From positions 1 to 64,000 of the forward strand of contig JAQVVH010000002.1 of assembly GCA_028699065.1 (NCBI GenBank): 64,000 nt of DNA, in the 5' to 3' direction. Made by a program: the position numbers and the translations under genes. The notes beneath the pieces are model-generated. The model was not told the DNA's origin. It saw only the letters and a program-made list of their open reading frames with translations, and made no database searches. Below, in pieces: positions 22,483 through 34,100 of the stretch; the first letter of the stretch is position 1, and every line of letters begins with the position of its first letter. This DNA is from Gallionella sp. (GTDB lineage Bacteria > Pseudomonadota > Gammaproteobacteria > Burkholderiales > Gallionellaceae).

Positions 22483-22728
22483 ATGAAAGTTCGTGCAATC
22501 CAAATCGGCTTTTACGGCGGCTTGCGCATCCCCGAGACAGACACGGCCGAGTTTGAGGTTCCTGACGGGACTGAAGGCTCGTGGTTCGTGCCGGTCGAGG
22601 ATGACAAAAAGCAGAGTGGTGCCGCCATCAAACCTGCTGGCAAAAAGGGTGAAAAAGGTGCCATCAAACCTGCTGGCAAGTCTGGCGATCAAGGCCAGGG
22701 TGATGCTGGCGCAGGTGACGACGAGTAA
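22483..22728 (+). CDS. Small protein with KPAGK repeats
   Basis: An 81-residue protein. The first half (KVRAIQIGFYGGLRIPETDT, EFEVPDGTEGSWFVPVED) is beta-like; the second half is a low-complexity basic/acidic tail with two copies of AIKPAGK joined by KGEKG, encoded by a 20-bp direct repeat. It could be a minor head or head-tail protein. It is the last gene before a strong terminator. Confidence 0.6.
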   Translation: MKVRAIQIGFYGGLRIPETDTAEFEVPDGTEGSWFVPVEDDKKQSGAAIKPAGKKGEKGAIKPAGKSGDQGQGDAGAGDDE

Positions 22729-22753
22729 CACCCTCGCATGAAGTAAAGCGAAC

Positions 22754-22785
22754 GGGGCCAAGGTGAGAGCTTTGGCCCCATTTTT
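22754..22785 (+). terminator. Strong rho-independent terminator in the head/tail gap
   Basis: GGGGCCAA (22754-22761) pairs with TTGGCCCC (22772-22779), followed by an A and five T residues. It lies between the head genes and the tail genes and would limit read-through after capsid and cement expression. Confidence 0.85.
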
Positions 22786-22799
22786 CTAGGAGTGGCGCG

Positions 22800-23498
22800 A
22801 TGGCCTCTGACATCGAAATATGTAATCTTGCGCTGTCACACTTGGGCGATACCGCAACGGTGGCAAGCCTTGATCCGCCTGAAGGGTCGCCGCAGGCATC
22901 GCACTGCGCTCAGTTTTACCCAATTGCCCGAGATTCCCTGCTGGAAATGCATGCGTGGGGATTTGCCACAAAGCGTATTCAGCTCGCGCAGCTTGGATCC
23001 GGGTGGCCGGAATGGACTTACGCCTACGCCAAGCCGAACGATACTGTGAATATCCTGGCTGTGCTGCCGCCGGACGCGACTGACGACTACAGCCAAAGCA
23101 CAACAGCATCCAACGATCCTGGACTTAGCGCGTCTGCTATGGAGGCGGCTATCGGCGGATCGTATGTGCCCAAGCCTTTTTCATGCGAGGTTGACGAGAA
23201 CGGCGCGGATGTTATTTACACCGACCAGATCAATGCCGTGCTGCGGTATACCGCGCTGATCGACAACCCGGCAAAGTTTTCTCCGCTGTTTGCATTAACC
23301 CTGTCATGGCATCTAGCCTCAATGCTTGCCGGCCCCCTGATGAAGGGCGAGGCGGGTGCAGCAGAGTCCAAGCGATGCACGCTGATTGCCTTTGGTAATG
23401 ATGGAAAATCCGGTGTATTCGGCCGGGCTGTTGCCTCGGATGCTTCGCAGCGCAGAATCCTGCCGCAGCAGAATGTCCCTTGGATCAATGGCAGGTAA
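22800..23498 (+). CDS. Tail adaptor (tubular protein A-like)
   Basis: A 232-residue protein of the T7 gp11-like class: SDIEICNLALSHLGDTATVA, ASHCAQFYPIARDSLLEMHAW, FATKRIQLAQL, and in the C-terminal half INAVLRYTALIDNPAKFSPLF and LSWHLASMLAGPLMKGEAG. It binds the portal and starts the short tail. Only a few bases separate it from the nozzle gene. Confidence 0.87.
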   Translation: MASDIEICNLALSHLGDTATVASLDPPEGSPQASHCAQFYPIARDSLLEMHAWGFATKRIQLAQLGSGWPEWTYAYAKPNDTVNILAVLPPDATDDYSQSTTASNDPGLSASAMEAAIGGSYVPKPFSCEVDENGADVIYTDQINAVLRYTALIDNPAKFSPLFALTLSWHLASMLAGPLMKGEAGAAESKRCTLIAFGNDGKSGVFGRAVASDASQRRILPQQNVPWINGR

Positions 23499-23501
23499 GG
23501 C

Positions 23502-25811
23502 ATGAATATCCGCAACCTGCAAAGGTCATTCACCGGCGGCGAAGTTAGCCCTGAAATGCTCGGGCGCATCGATGACGCCAAGTATCAGTCTGGCTTGGCG
23601 CTATGCCGCAACTTTGTCACAAAGCCGCAAGGCCCGGCGGAAAACCGCGCTGGCTTCAAATATGTCAATGCCGTCAAGACACCTGCCAATAAGGTTAGGC
23701 TGATCCCGTTTACCTTCAGCACTACGCAAACCATGGTGCTGGAGATGGGTGCGGGATACTTCCGGTTCCATACCCAGGGCGGGACGTTGCTTAATCCGGG
23801 AACCGGGTTGCCGTATGAGTTGGCGAATACCTATGCGCAGGCGGATTTGTTCGACATCCATTATGTGCAGTCGGCTGATGTGCTGACGCTGACGCACCCG
23901 AACTATCCGCCGAAGGAGTTGCGCCGTTTGGGCGCGACCAACTGGACACTGACGACGGTTGCTTTCACGCCGTCGATCACGGCGCCAACCGGTCAGACGG
24001 CCACAGCAAATGCCGCAGATGCAACGTACACCTATAGTTATGTGGTGACAGCTGTTGCTGCGGACGGATTTACTGAATCAGCACCATCTGCCGTAGCAAC
24101 TTGCACCAATAATCTGTTCACGACCGGGCGCTGGAATACGATTGCCTGGGGTGCCGTTGCAGGCGCGATCAGGTACAACATTTACAAACAGCAGGGCGGT
24201 TTGTATGGGTACATCGGACAAACAACGGCGCTGTCGATCAAAGACGAAAACATTGCACCCGACCTGGGCAAGACCCCGCCGACCTATGAAACAGTGTTTG
24301 CCAGCGCCGGCAACTATCCGTCTGCAGTAAGCTATTTTGAGCAGCGCAGGGTGTTCGCCGGGACGATAAATCAGCCGCAGAATATCTGGATGACCCGATC
24401 CGGGACGGAATCGGCCATGAGTTATTCGCTGCCGATCCGCGATGACGACCGTATTGCCTTCCGGGTGGCGGCGCGCGAGGCCAATACGATCCGTCATGTG
24501 GTGCCGTTGACCCAGCTGCTGCTGCTGACTTCTTCCGCTGAATGGCGGGTAAGCCCGATCAATAGCGATGCAATCACGCCGACCACGATTTCGGTGCGCC
24601 CTCAGTCCTATGTCGGCGCCAGTAATGTTCAGCCGGTCATCATCAACAACAATGTGATTTATGTCGCGGCCCGTGGTGGTCACATGCGCGAGCTCGCCTA
24701 CTCATGGCAGGCAAACGGTTTTATTACTGGCGACATCAGTTTGCGCGCACCTCACTTGTTCGATGGCATGGACATTGTTGACATGGCCTACGCAAAGGCT
24801 CCCATGCCCGTGGTGTGGGCAGTTCGCAACGACGGCAAGCTGCTTGGATTGACCTACGTGCCAGAACAACAGATTGGTGCCTGGCACTGGCATGACACGG
24901 ACGGATTGTTTGAGAGCTGCTGTGTTGTGGCTGAAGGCAATGAGGATGTTCTGTATGTGGCCGTGCAGCGCACCATCAATGGCGTGGTGACGCGGTACAT
25001 CGAGCGCATCGCTTCAAGGCGCTTTGCAGCTGCAGAGGATGCCTTCTTTGTCGATAGCGGACTGACCTATGACGGCACAAACACAGCAGCAACTACTGTA
25101 ACCCTTTCTGGTGGTGTGACTTGGGCAGCCGGAGAGCCGCTGACATTGACGGCATCTGCTGTCTTGTTTGCTTTCCCGGCAACAACGGATATTGGCGACG
25201 CTATCCGCATCACTGATGTCAATAGTGTAATTTACACCTGCACGATCACTGCATGCGCTTCTACGACCGGCGTGACGGTCGAGTGCGACAAGGATATTCC
25301 TGCAGCCTTGCAAGGTGTTGCCACTGTAGCGTGGTCTTTTGCCAGAAACGTGATTAGCGGGCTGGGGCACCTGGAGGGTAAGACAGTCAGTATTCTGGCG
25401 GATGGCGCCGTTCATCCGCAGCGCATCGTCACCGCCGGGAGTATTACGCTGGATCAGGAGGCGGTAAAAGTTCAGATCGGGCTGCCGATTACGGCTGATC
25501 TCCAAACACTTCCGGTCGCCGCGCAAATTGATGGCAGCTTCGGACAGGGGCGATTCAAAAACGTCAATAAGATGTGGTTGCGCGTCTATCGGTCATCCGG
25601 GATTTTTGTTGGCCCGAATGCCGACTATTTGACCGAGGCCAAACAGCGCACGACAGAGCCCTATGGCGCGCCGCCAGCACTGAAAAGCGAGGAAATCCCT
25701 ATGGTGCTTACACCGTCATGGGCAGATAGCGGGCAGGTCTTTGTGCGTCAGGCAGACCCATTGCCGTTGACGGTTGTTTCCATGACTGCCGAGGTGGCGC
25801 TGGGCAGCTGA
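23502..25811 (+). CDS. Tail nozzle / tubular protein B-like
   Basis: A 769-residue tail protein. The N-terminal signature RNLQRSFTGGEVSPEMLGR, KYQSGLALCRNFVTKPQGPA is shared by podovirus nozzle proteins. An Ig/FN3-like insertion follows (TYTYSYVVTAVAADGFTESA, with IRYNIYKQQGGLYGYIG), and later come RRVFAGTINQPQNIWMTRSG and SAEWRVSPINSDAITPTT. It forms the hexameric tube between adaptor and needle or internal proteins and carries the fibres. Stop just before GTGCCCGTG element 3. Confidence 0.88.
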   Translation: MNIRNLQRSFTGGEVSPEMLGRIDDAKYQSGLALCRNFVTKPQGPAENRAGFKYVNAVKTPANKVRLIPFTFSTTQTMVLEMGAGYFRFHTQGGTLLNPGTGLPYELANTYAQADLFDIHYVQSADVLTLTHPNYPPKELRRLGATNWTLTTVAFTPSITAPTGQTATANAADATYTYSYVVTAVAADGFTESAPSAVATCTNNLFTTGRWNTIAWGAVAGAIRYNIYKQQGGLYGYIGQTTALSIKDENIAPDLGKTPPTYETVFASAGNYPSAVSYFEQRRVFAGTINQPQNIWMTRSGTESAMSYSLPIRDDDRIAFRVAAREANTIRHVVPLTQLLLLTSSAEWRVSPINSDAITPTTISVRPQSYVGASNVQPVIINNNVIYVAARGGHMRELAYSWQANGFITGDISLRAPHLFDGMDIVDMAYAKAPMPVVWAVRNDGKLLGLTYVPEQQIGAWHWHDTDGLFESCCVVAEGNEDVLYVAVQRTINGVVTRYIERIASRRFAAAEDAFFVDSGLTYDGTNTAATTVTLSGGVTWAAGEPLTLTASAVLFAFPATTDIGDAIRITDVNSVIYTCTITACASTTGVTVECDKDIPAALQGVATVAWSFARNVISGLGHLEGKTVSILADGAVHPQRIVTAGSITLDQEAVKVQIGLPITADLQTLPVAAQIDGSFGQGRFKNVNKMWLRVYRSSGIFVGPNADYLTEAKQRTTEPYGAPPALKSEEIPMVLTPSWADSGQVFVRQADPLPLTVVSMTAEVALGS

Positions 25812-25812
25812 G

Positions 25813-25850
25813 GTGCCCGTGCATAGCTGTCTCCGGGGGTAAGGTCGCTC
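25813..25850 (+). promoter_or_regulatory. GTGCCCGTG element 3 (candidate late promoter)
   Basis: GTGCCCGTG at 25813-25821, then TAAGGTCGCT from 25840 (about 27 bp from the element start), in the 58-bp gap between the nozzle gene and the next gene. Confidence 0.5.
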
Positions 25851-25869
25851 CATTCTTTCAGGAGTCAAA

Positions 25870-26430
25870 ATGGGAATCCCAACAGAACAGCTGGCGCAGA
25901 TGTCCATGATTGGCTCGGTCGCCGGTGCGGCCACTTCCGGTATTGGCGCCTATTACGGCGCAAAGTCGAATCAGCTCAATCTGCAGCAACAGGCGTTTAT
26001 GTCCGACCTGAATGCGCGTCAGGCTGAAAAAGAAGCGCAGTACACCTTGGACCGCGGCCAGAAACAGATCGGGCAACTTACCCTGAAGGCGGGCCAGCTT
26101 AAAAGTTCGCAGCGCGCAAGAATGGCGGCGAACGGCATTGATCTTGGCGAGGGGAATGCGGCAGAGATTCTGGCGTCCACCGACATCATGAAAGAGTCCG
26201 ATGCGCTGACGATCAGCGCCGATGCCACCCGCGAGGCCTGGAATTCAAGAATTCAGGGCACAAACTACGCCAACGACGCGCTGATCAAGCGCGCCTCAGC
26301 GGACACCATTTCACCGTTCAGCTCAATGTCCACATCCCTGCTAGGAAGCGCCGGGACTGTTGCCGACAGCTGGTACAAGTACAGCAAAAAAGACACAGGT
26401 GTAAGCCATGCCAACAGTGCCGACCTATGA
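25870..26430 (+). CDS. Internal virion protein, gp14-like
   Basis: A 186-residue protein: a hydrophobic N-terminal segment (MIGSVAGAATSGIGAYYGA) followed by a helical body rich in Gln/Ala (QLNLQQQAFMSDLNARQAEK) and GQLKSSQRARMAANGIDLGEGNAAEILAS. This is the pattern of T7 gp14-type ejection proteins that form the outer-membrane part of the ejection channel. First of three ejection genes. Overlaps the next gene by about 20 bp. Confidence 0.75.
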   Translation: MGIPTEQLAQMSMIGSVAGAATSGIGAYYGAKSNQLNLQQQAFMSDLNARQAEKEAQYTLDRGQKQIGQLTLKAGQLKSSQRARMAANGIDLGEGNAAEILASTDIMKESDALTISADATREAWNSRIQGTNYANDALIKRASADTISPFSSMSTSLLGSAGTVADSWYKYSKKDTGVSHANSADL

Positions 26431-28138
26431 CAGCCAAGTAAGCCCAGGATCACCTTCAGTTGGGCGCTTTGGCACATCTGAATTTACCAACTATGCGCCG
26501 CGCCAGATGCAGGAGCTGGGGGGTGCAATGCAGAAAGCCGCTGGCGAAGTCGGCAAGATTGCCGATCAGCTTCAGCTTGAAACTGACGAGGCTTTTATCA
26601 AGGAAAAGGATAACCAGTTTGCAGAAACCCTGCGCAAGCTGCTGCATGATCCTGACGGCGGCTATCTAAACACGCTTGGCAAGGATGCTGTTGGCGGGCG
26701 AGATGGCACGATTGAGGCCGTCAACAAGGCGCGCCAGATCATCGAGCAGGACATCCGGACGCCACAGCAGCGTGCGATGTGGCAAGGCGTGGCAGATCGT
26801 CGAGTGCAGTCTGGTCTTGGGATGATCGATACCCATGCCTCGCAGCAGGTCAAAGCGTATCGGGAAGGCCAGACGGTCGCCCGAATCAAAACCGGGGTGG
26901 ACGACGCTGTAGCCAACTGGGCCGGCGGCGATGCGCCAGGCGGACTGTACTCTACTGCGCGCTCAACGACTCTGGCAGAAGTGGATGAACTGGCCAAGCT
27001 GCGCGGCTACAGCCCTGAGCAGGCGCAACAATTACGCCAGGAAGCCCTGACCGGCATGCACGGCAGCGTGATCGGAAACATGATCAGCCTTGGCGCCACC
27101 AAGCAGGCGCAGGCGTATTTGGATAAGAACATCAAAGAGATTGACCCTGAAAAGGTCGATGACTTCCGCAAGCTGGTCGAGCAATCGAATCTGAAAGACC
27201 GCTCCCTGGAATTGTCGATGACGATCAAGGGCGGCTTGTCACAGCAGCGCAAAACTCTGGATGAGATGTTCACCCGTGGCGAGATCAATGCCGAGATGCG
27301 CGATGCCACGCTGACGCGCATGGAGCATAACTATTCGATCCAGAAAGCCCAGCAGGCCGAGTGGGAAAAGACCCTGCTCGGGCAAGCGCAGGATTACCTG
27401 ATCAAAAATCCGAATGCCACGGTGCAGGATTTGCCGCCGCAGATGTACCGCTCTCTGGTCAGCACAGGGCACATTGGCACGATTGCAGGGTTCGCCCGCA
27501 GCGGACGCTTTGATACTGATCCAAGGGTGTGGGCAGAGGTTTCCAGTATGTCGCAGTCCGAGCTGGCCAAGATGACGCCGACAGAGTTCTTCAACAGGTA
27601 TCGAGGAAAACTGGACGATGCCCACCTGGAAAAAGGCTATGCCCTTGTCAACGGCGCGCGGGGTGAAGCGAAAGATCCGCAACACCTCGACATCATCAGC
27701 ACCAATGATCGGATGAAGGGCGCCGCTGTGCAGCTTGGCATTCTGGATGCGACCGGAAAGCCCAGCGATGATCAGGCGACAGCCTACTTTGCATTCCAGC
27801 AGAACATCGAAAAGCGCGTGACGGCTTTCGAGCGCAACAACCTTGGTGGCAAGCGCAAGGCGACCGATGAAGAGTTGCAGCTGATCATTGACGGCGTGGC
27901 GATGGATAGGGTTTTTCGGACAACATGGACGGGAAGGCAAGTGGCCGAGCCGATTGCCACCATGGATACAGACAATCTGGCCAATGCCTATGTCGTTGTC
28001 GGGGGTGAGCGCATTCCTGTGGCCAGGATCAATCCGTCCATGCGAGCGACCATCGTGGACAAGCTGATGAGTCGCGGACTGCCAGTGACAGAGCAGGCCA
28101 TTGCTGAATTGTGGGTTAAAGCCGGGAAGCCAAACTAA
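26408..28138 (+). CDS. Internal virion protein, gp15-like
   Basis: A 576-residue, mainly helical protein. It starts with a structural tag (VPTYDSQVSPGSPSVGRFGT, YAPRQMQELGGAMQKAAGEV) and continues with LHDPDGGYLNTLGKDAVGGRDGTIEAV, a block common to podovirus internal proteins. It probably forms the periplasmic tube for DNA ejection with its neighbours. Its stop overlaps the start of the giant gene (TAATG). Confidence 0.75.
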   Translation: MPTVPTYDSQVSPGSPSVGRFGTSEFTNYAPRQMQELGGAMQKAAGEVGKIADQLQLETDEAFIKEKDNQFAETLRKLLHDPDGGYLNTLGKDAVGGRDGTIEAVNKARQIIEQDIRTPQQRAMWQGVADRRVQSGLGMIDTHASQQVKAYREGQTVARIKTGVDDAVANWAGGDAPGGLYSTARSTTLAEVDELAKLRGYSPEQAQQLRQEALTGMHGSVIGNMISLGATKQAQAYLDKNIKEIDPEKVDDFRKLVEQSNLKDRSLELSMTIKGGLSQQRKTLDEMFTRGEINAEMRDATLTRMEHNYSIQKAQQAEWEKTLLGQAQDYLIKNPNATVQDLPPQMYRSLVSTGHIGTIAGFARSGRFDTDPRVWAEVSSMSQSELAKMTPTEFFNRYRGKLDDAHLEKGYALVNGARGEAKDPQHLDIISTNDRMKGAAVQLGILDATGKPSDDQATAYFAFQQNIEKRVTAFERNNLGGKRKATDEELQLIIDGVAMDRVFRTTWTGRQVAEPIATMDTDNLANAYVVVGGERIPVARINPSMRATIVDKLMSRGLPVTEQAIAELWVKAGKPN

Positions 28139-31100
28139 TGCCAGACGTTTTCGACCAGATTCTCGATGCCGAGCAGAAGCCTGCTGCGGCGCAAAAGGAT
28201 GTTTTTGATGTAGCGCTTGATCAGATGCAATCCGAGGAAGAGCAGCGCCTTCGCAGCACGCTGGATGCCGCAGGAAAAGCCAACCCGGATCAGGCGGCTG
28301 AGGCTCAGCGCCTGTCAGGACAGACTGGCATGCCGGCGGACATGGTTGAGCGCAATCTGGATGAAGTTCGACGCCAGGCGCGCGTGCAGTCCATGAACCT
28401 GCGCGACATGATGGCTACCAGCCCGGTGCTTAGCCGTCAGCTCACAGACCTGAACTTCGCGAAGTTGGCATTCGATGACCACGAAAACCTTTCCGGCATT
28501 GAAAAGGGTTTCAGGTTTTTGAAAAACACGGGTGACGCCCTTGCTGCGGTTGTCCCGCGATTCGCAGAACAATCTTATGGTTTGGGTCAGGCTGTTGGTG
28601 ATTTCTTGCCAAGTCAGTTGGGTGGCGATGCGGTTGCAAATTACTTTGCCGGTCATCGTAAACATGCCAAAGAAGTCGCGGACTATTGGATGCCGAATGG
28701 CGATGGCGTTCTGGAGCGCAGCTGGTATTCAGGTATGCACTCTCTTGGGCTTAACATCCTAAACCTGCCACTGGCCTACGGCACGGGTGGCATGGGGCGA
28801 ATCCTGACCGCAATGGGCGCGGAAACCGGCGGGCAATCCTATGGACAGGCGCGCGATGCTGGTCTGAATCAATACGAGTCACTGCTGTTCGGATCATCGC
28901 AGGGTGTGATTGAAGCCGGTACGGAAATGATCGGCATGCCGGCGCTGTTTGGCATGCTGAAGCCTGGTCAATTTGCTACCAAGGCTGCCGAGTACATGGT
29001 GAAAGAGCAGGGCGGCGAGCAGATCGCCACGCACCTTCAGGACATGAACGAGTGGGCCATGCTCCACCCGGAAAAATCCATAGGTGATTATCTGAGCGAA
29101 CGTCCGAATGCGATTTTGGAAACCGCGCTGTCAACGGCATTCGCCGGCGGCGGGCAGGTTGCCGTGATGAAGGGCGTGGAAATGGTGGTCAACCGTGGCT
29201 ACAAAGCCTCTGCGGCAGAGCAGCGTATTACCGCTTTAGAGCAAGTGCAGAATCTCATGGCTGCCAGCAAGGTGCTACAGCGCAGCCCGGAATCCATGGG
29301 TAGCTATGTAGAGCAGTTGGCCGCAGAAACTGGCGCCGAGAATGTGTATCTGCAGTCTAACGTCCTGTCAGACCCTGCGCTGGCGCAAGAGCTGTATCAG
29401 ATGTCGCCGGCTATTGCGGCGCAATTCAAGACGGCCGCAGCCATTGGTGGCGAGATACGCATCCCGATCGCAGAGTATCTGACCAGAATTGCGCCCACCC
29501 ATGGCACTCAGCTTATCGACGATATTCGAATCGAGGGTGAGCAGTTCACGCGCCGCGAGGCGGTTGATTTCATGCAGAGCCAATCTGAGGCATTGCAGCA
29601 GGAGGTAGAGCGCGCCTTGGGTGAACAGACTGGCCATGCGGAATTCCGTGCCAGTCAGGAAGCCGTCAAGCAGCGCATCCTGGCCGAGCTGAATAATATG
29701 AACCGCTTTACTGAGCAAAAGAATGAGCTGGACGCTACGTTGATTGCGGCGCGCTCAGCCGTCAGGGCCGCTCAGCTGGGTATGACCCCAGAGCAGTTTT
29801 TCGAAAAGCAGCTCCTGCGCGTTCAGGCAGAGGGTATGCAGGGGGAACAGTTTGATCAAGCGATGATGCTGGAAAAGGCGACATCTGCCTGGCAGTCATC
29901 ACTGAAGGGCGCGACTAAGGGGAAAGAGTATTACGTTCCCGTCGTGCATACACCATCCATATTGCGGGAGTTCGGCTACAAAGCACGGATGGTCGATTTG
30001 CCATCGCGAGTGCTGGAGGCAATTAACGAAAAGCATCCTGATATTCCGGAAGATGTGATTCAGAATCTGCCGAAATATATCCACGCGCCGCGCTATGTGT
30101 TTAAGCACAAGAGCGGCGGACTGCGCATGATCCTGAATGCGACAACAGAAAAAGGCGAGCCGATTGCGGTGGGCATTGAGGATGGGCGGATCAGGACAAT
30201 CACGCCGATTCACGACGAGAATGGCATCACCGGCAATGATCGCGTATTGGGAATGGTTGGCGATGCGCTAACCGAGCGGGGCGGGAAGGTGTACGCCGAA
30301 AATAAAGAAGCCCTAGAAGAATCTAGGGCTTCGCTCCGGATACTGTCAGGAGGATCTGTCCTGGGGTCAGAAGGGCCACAATTGCCCAACCCCGTTTCCA
30401 GGCACGCCGCTACTGTATTCGGGATGGACAACCTTGTCAACAAGTACGGCGAAGGGTTTTACCAGAATGGCATTCGCCTGAGCCGCAGCTCGATCGGCGC
30501 AACACACAACGGCATGAATATCCGTGACCTGCGGGCGCTGGTATCGCGGATCGAAAAGTCCTACAAGAACATGCCGGACGTAGTGACGCTTGAGTCTCCG
30601 GAGGCGCTCGATCTGTCTGATGCCGAGCAGAAACGCCTTTATGACTACATCGCCAGCAATGACGCGCTGAAAGACGTGGAAGGCGCGACGCACGAAGGCA
30701 AGATATACCTATTCGCATCCGGAATGCCAGACGAGTTTCGCGCTGAGTTCGTTCTCGCGCAGCACGAAATTACGCACGTCGGACTGCGTGCGGTCTATGG
30801 CACCGAGGCGGATGCCGTACTGCAGACGATCTGGATGAACAATCCATCGGTGCGCGCCATGGCTGCAGAGGTAAAGCAAGATCGCGGCATTACATCCAAC
30901 ATCGAGGCGACCGAAGAGGTGTTGGCTGATATGCCAACGGACGATCTGGTCAAGCTGAAGGGATGGCGCAAACTGGTGCAGATGGTGCGCAACTGGTTTG
31001 AAAAGCACGGCTTTACCACAACCGCCAAGCGATTGGATGCCTTACTCAAGGCCGGAATGACCGAGCGGCAACAGGCGGATTTGTTGGTAGCCGATGTGGT

Positions 31101-34100
31101 AGCTGCGGCGCGCGAATGGGTGAAGTCCGGCAAGTCTGGGCAGATGGGAACAATCCATGACACGCGGCTTTCAAGGCAAGCAGCTGATCGCGATCTAATT
31201 GCTCAACATAATTTGTCCGCAGAAAATTTACTCCATGCGCACCGTATGGGTGGAATTGCAGTGCCATCCCTTGCGATCACCAAAAAACAAAATCCACTTA
31301 CCAATTTTGGTGAGATCACGCTGATGGGGTCGGAGGCCATGGCAGATCCCAAGGGTTATGCCAGCACCAAGGTATTCGGTGCCGACATCTATTCGCCGCG
31401 TTACCCGCAGATCTCTTATTCCCTTGATAAGACAGCCCTGAAAAATCTGAACGAAGCCCTGGCGCCTTATCGCAAGGAAGGTCAGCGCGAGATATATGGT
31501 AGTGAGATAGGTTCGATAGACGACCTGCAACAGCGCGATGAATTCAATAAGTATGTCCTGGACAAAACCGGCAAGGCAGACTTTTTTGATCTTAATTACC
31601 GTCAGATCCGCAAGGAGGCTGAAAAGCTGATGCGCGAAGTCGGCGCCAGTGAGCGGATCTTCCAAGGGTTTACCAACTCAGGGAATCGTCGGTATATCGA
31701 TCACACTCTGGAAAACGTGGTCAAGATACTGAAAAAGGAGCTGCGCGGCGGCGAAGGCAATAATTATGGCGTCGGTTCGATCCGATCCCAGTACACCCCG
31801 CAATTCAAGAGCATTGCTCAGATCCGCAAGGAAAAAGGCCGGCTCATGGATAAGGCATCCTTTGAGCAAGTCAAGGAAGAGGTCGATAACGACTTCTGGA
31901 AAATCGTTGAAAGCCTGGGGCAGTTCAGCAGCCGTGGTAGTGAGTTTGGATTTGGGGATACCGTATCAAGCATCATGTATGACGCGGTGAAACAGGGCAT
32001 CCCGCGCGCGCTGAAAGAGTATGGAATAGAGGGAGTGACACCTGAAGCGATGCAAGAGATGGCAGACTTTATGAATAAGCTGCGCACACTGCCGACGGAA
32101 TACTTTGAAGCGAAGATCCTGCGCGATGTTGATCTGTCTGAGTTCTCTGGCGCAGTTGTGCCTGAAGGCACGTCTCAGGAAGTGATTGACGCTCTGCATG
32201 AACGTGGGGTTACCGATATTCGCTATTACGACAAAAACAACGAAGCGGATCGCGCCAATAAAATCAGGGAGTTTGAACATTTATTTTTTCAGCAGAATGA
32301 AGTTAGGCGTGGCGCCTTCAGCCCGACCACCAATACCATCAGCCTGCTGAAAAACGCAGACCTGTCCACCTTCCTGCACGAAGGCGCGCATTACTTTTTC
32401 GAGAATGACATTGCCTTGGCGATGGAGCTGACTGCCCAGGCCAACAACGGCCAGGCGCTGACAGAAGGCGAGCAGCAGATCGTCGATGATGTTTCCCGCT
32501 TGATGGCATGGAATGGTATCCAGGGCGACATTCAGGATCAGCTGCGGCAGTGGGGTGGTATGAGCTTTGAAGAGCGCCGGGCCTACCATGAGCGCGTGGC
32601 AGAATCGTTCGAGAGCTATCTGCTGGAAGGCAAGGCGCCGAGTATCGAATTGCAGTCGGCATTCCAGAGTTTCCGCGCATGGCTGCTTAATGTGTACCGT
32701 TCTCTCAAGGAGTTCCTGAACAGTCACCCGGAGGCGGGCAAGCTGAACGATGAGGTGCGCCAGGTATTCGATCGGATGCTGGCTACCACTGAACAGATCA
32801 AGCTGGCCGAGCAGTCGCGCTCGCTGATGCCGCTGTTCGGGACGCCGGAGCAGGCCGGCATGACGGTGGAAGAGTTCGCGCGCTATCAGGCTATGGGCAC
32901 TGCGGCCACACAGGCGGCAATTGAAGAGTTACAGGCCAAGGGGTTGCGCGACATGAAATGGCTGCAGAATGCGCGCAATAAGAAGCTGAAGGTATTGCAG
33001 CGCGAGGCCGACGACAAGCGGCGCCAGGTGCGCTCTACCGTGCGCGCCGAGGTGATGTCGCAGCCGGTGTACCGTGCCTGGCAGTTCCTGACCAACAAGA
33101 TCGGCAAGTCGGACAAGATCGATCCGATGCTTCCGCGCAAGTCCGATCCCAATGTTCTGGATGAAACGCAGGATTCGCTGTTTGTGGCGATTGCCAAGCT
33201 GGGCGGGATAGACAAGGCTCAGGTGATAGCCACTTGGGGCACCGATGCCGCCGACAAGCCCAGTTCTCATCTATTCGGCAAGCCGGTCTGGCGTGTCGAG
33301 AATGGCCTTACCATCGATGGCATGGCCGAGGCGCTGGGCCAGTATGGCTATCTGGAGCTGGATGAAAACGGCAAGCCGGATGTCCGCGAGCTGGAAGAAA
33401 AGTGGGCGGCAGAGTTGTCTGGCGATGCCCAATACTCCAATGCCTACCAGCCGGATGCCTTTGACCAGATGCGCCCTGGTGAGCAGGTGCCAAACCTGGC
33501 TGCCATCCTGTCCGGGCGGCTGGATGCCCACGCGCTGCGTGAAATGAGCATCACCGATGATCAGATCAAGATACTTCAGGCGCGCGGCATGGTGGCCGAT
33601 GAAGGCTTGCATCCGGACGTAGTGGCCGATCTACCAAGCATCCAGATTGGCTCCGGCGATCAGATGGTGCACATGCTGCTGGAGGCGAATGAGCCGAAGG
33701 CGGAGATCGAGCGCCTGACCGATGAGCGCATGCTGCAGATGTATGGCGAACTGGCCAGCCCGGAGGCGATTCAGAAAGCGGCAGATCAGGCTGTGCATAA
33801 CGACCTGCGCGGCAAAATGCTGGCGACCGAAGCCAACATACTGGCGAAAGCCACTGGCCAGCGCAAGATACTGTCCGATGCGGCACGGCAGTTTGCGGCA
33901 GACATGATTGCCCGGTTGCGGGTGCGCGACGTGAAGCCGGCGCAGTACGTCAATGCAGAGGTGCGGGCGGCAAAGGCGGCGGAAGCTGCCACGGATATGA
34001 ACGTCAAGGCGGGCGAGAAGCGCAACCAGGTGATCCAGCACTATGCTGCCAGGGCTGCGTATGACGCGCTGGATGAGGTCGAGAAGGGCGTCCGCTATCT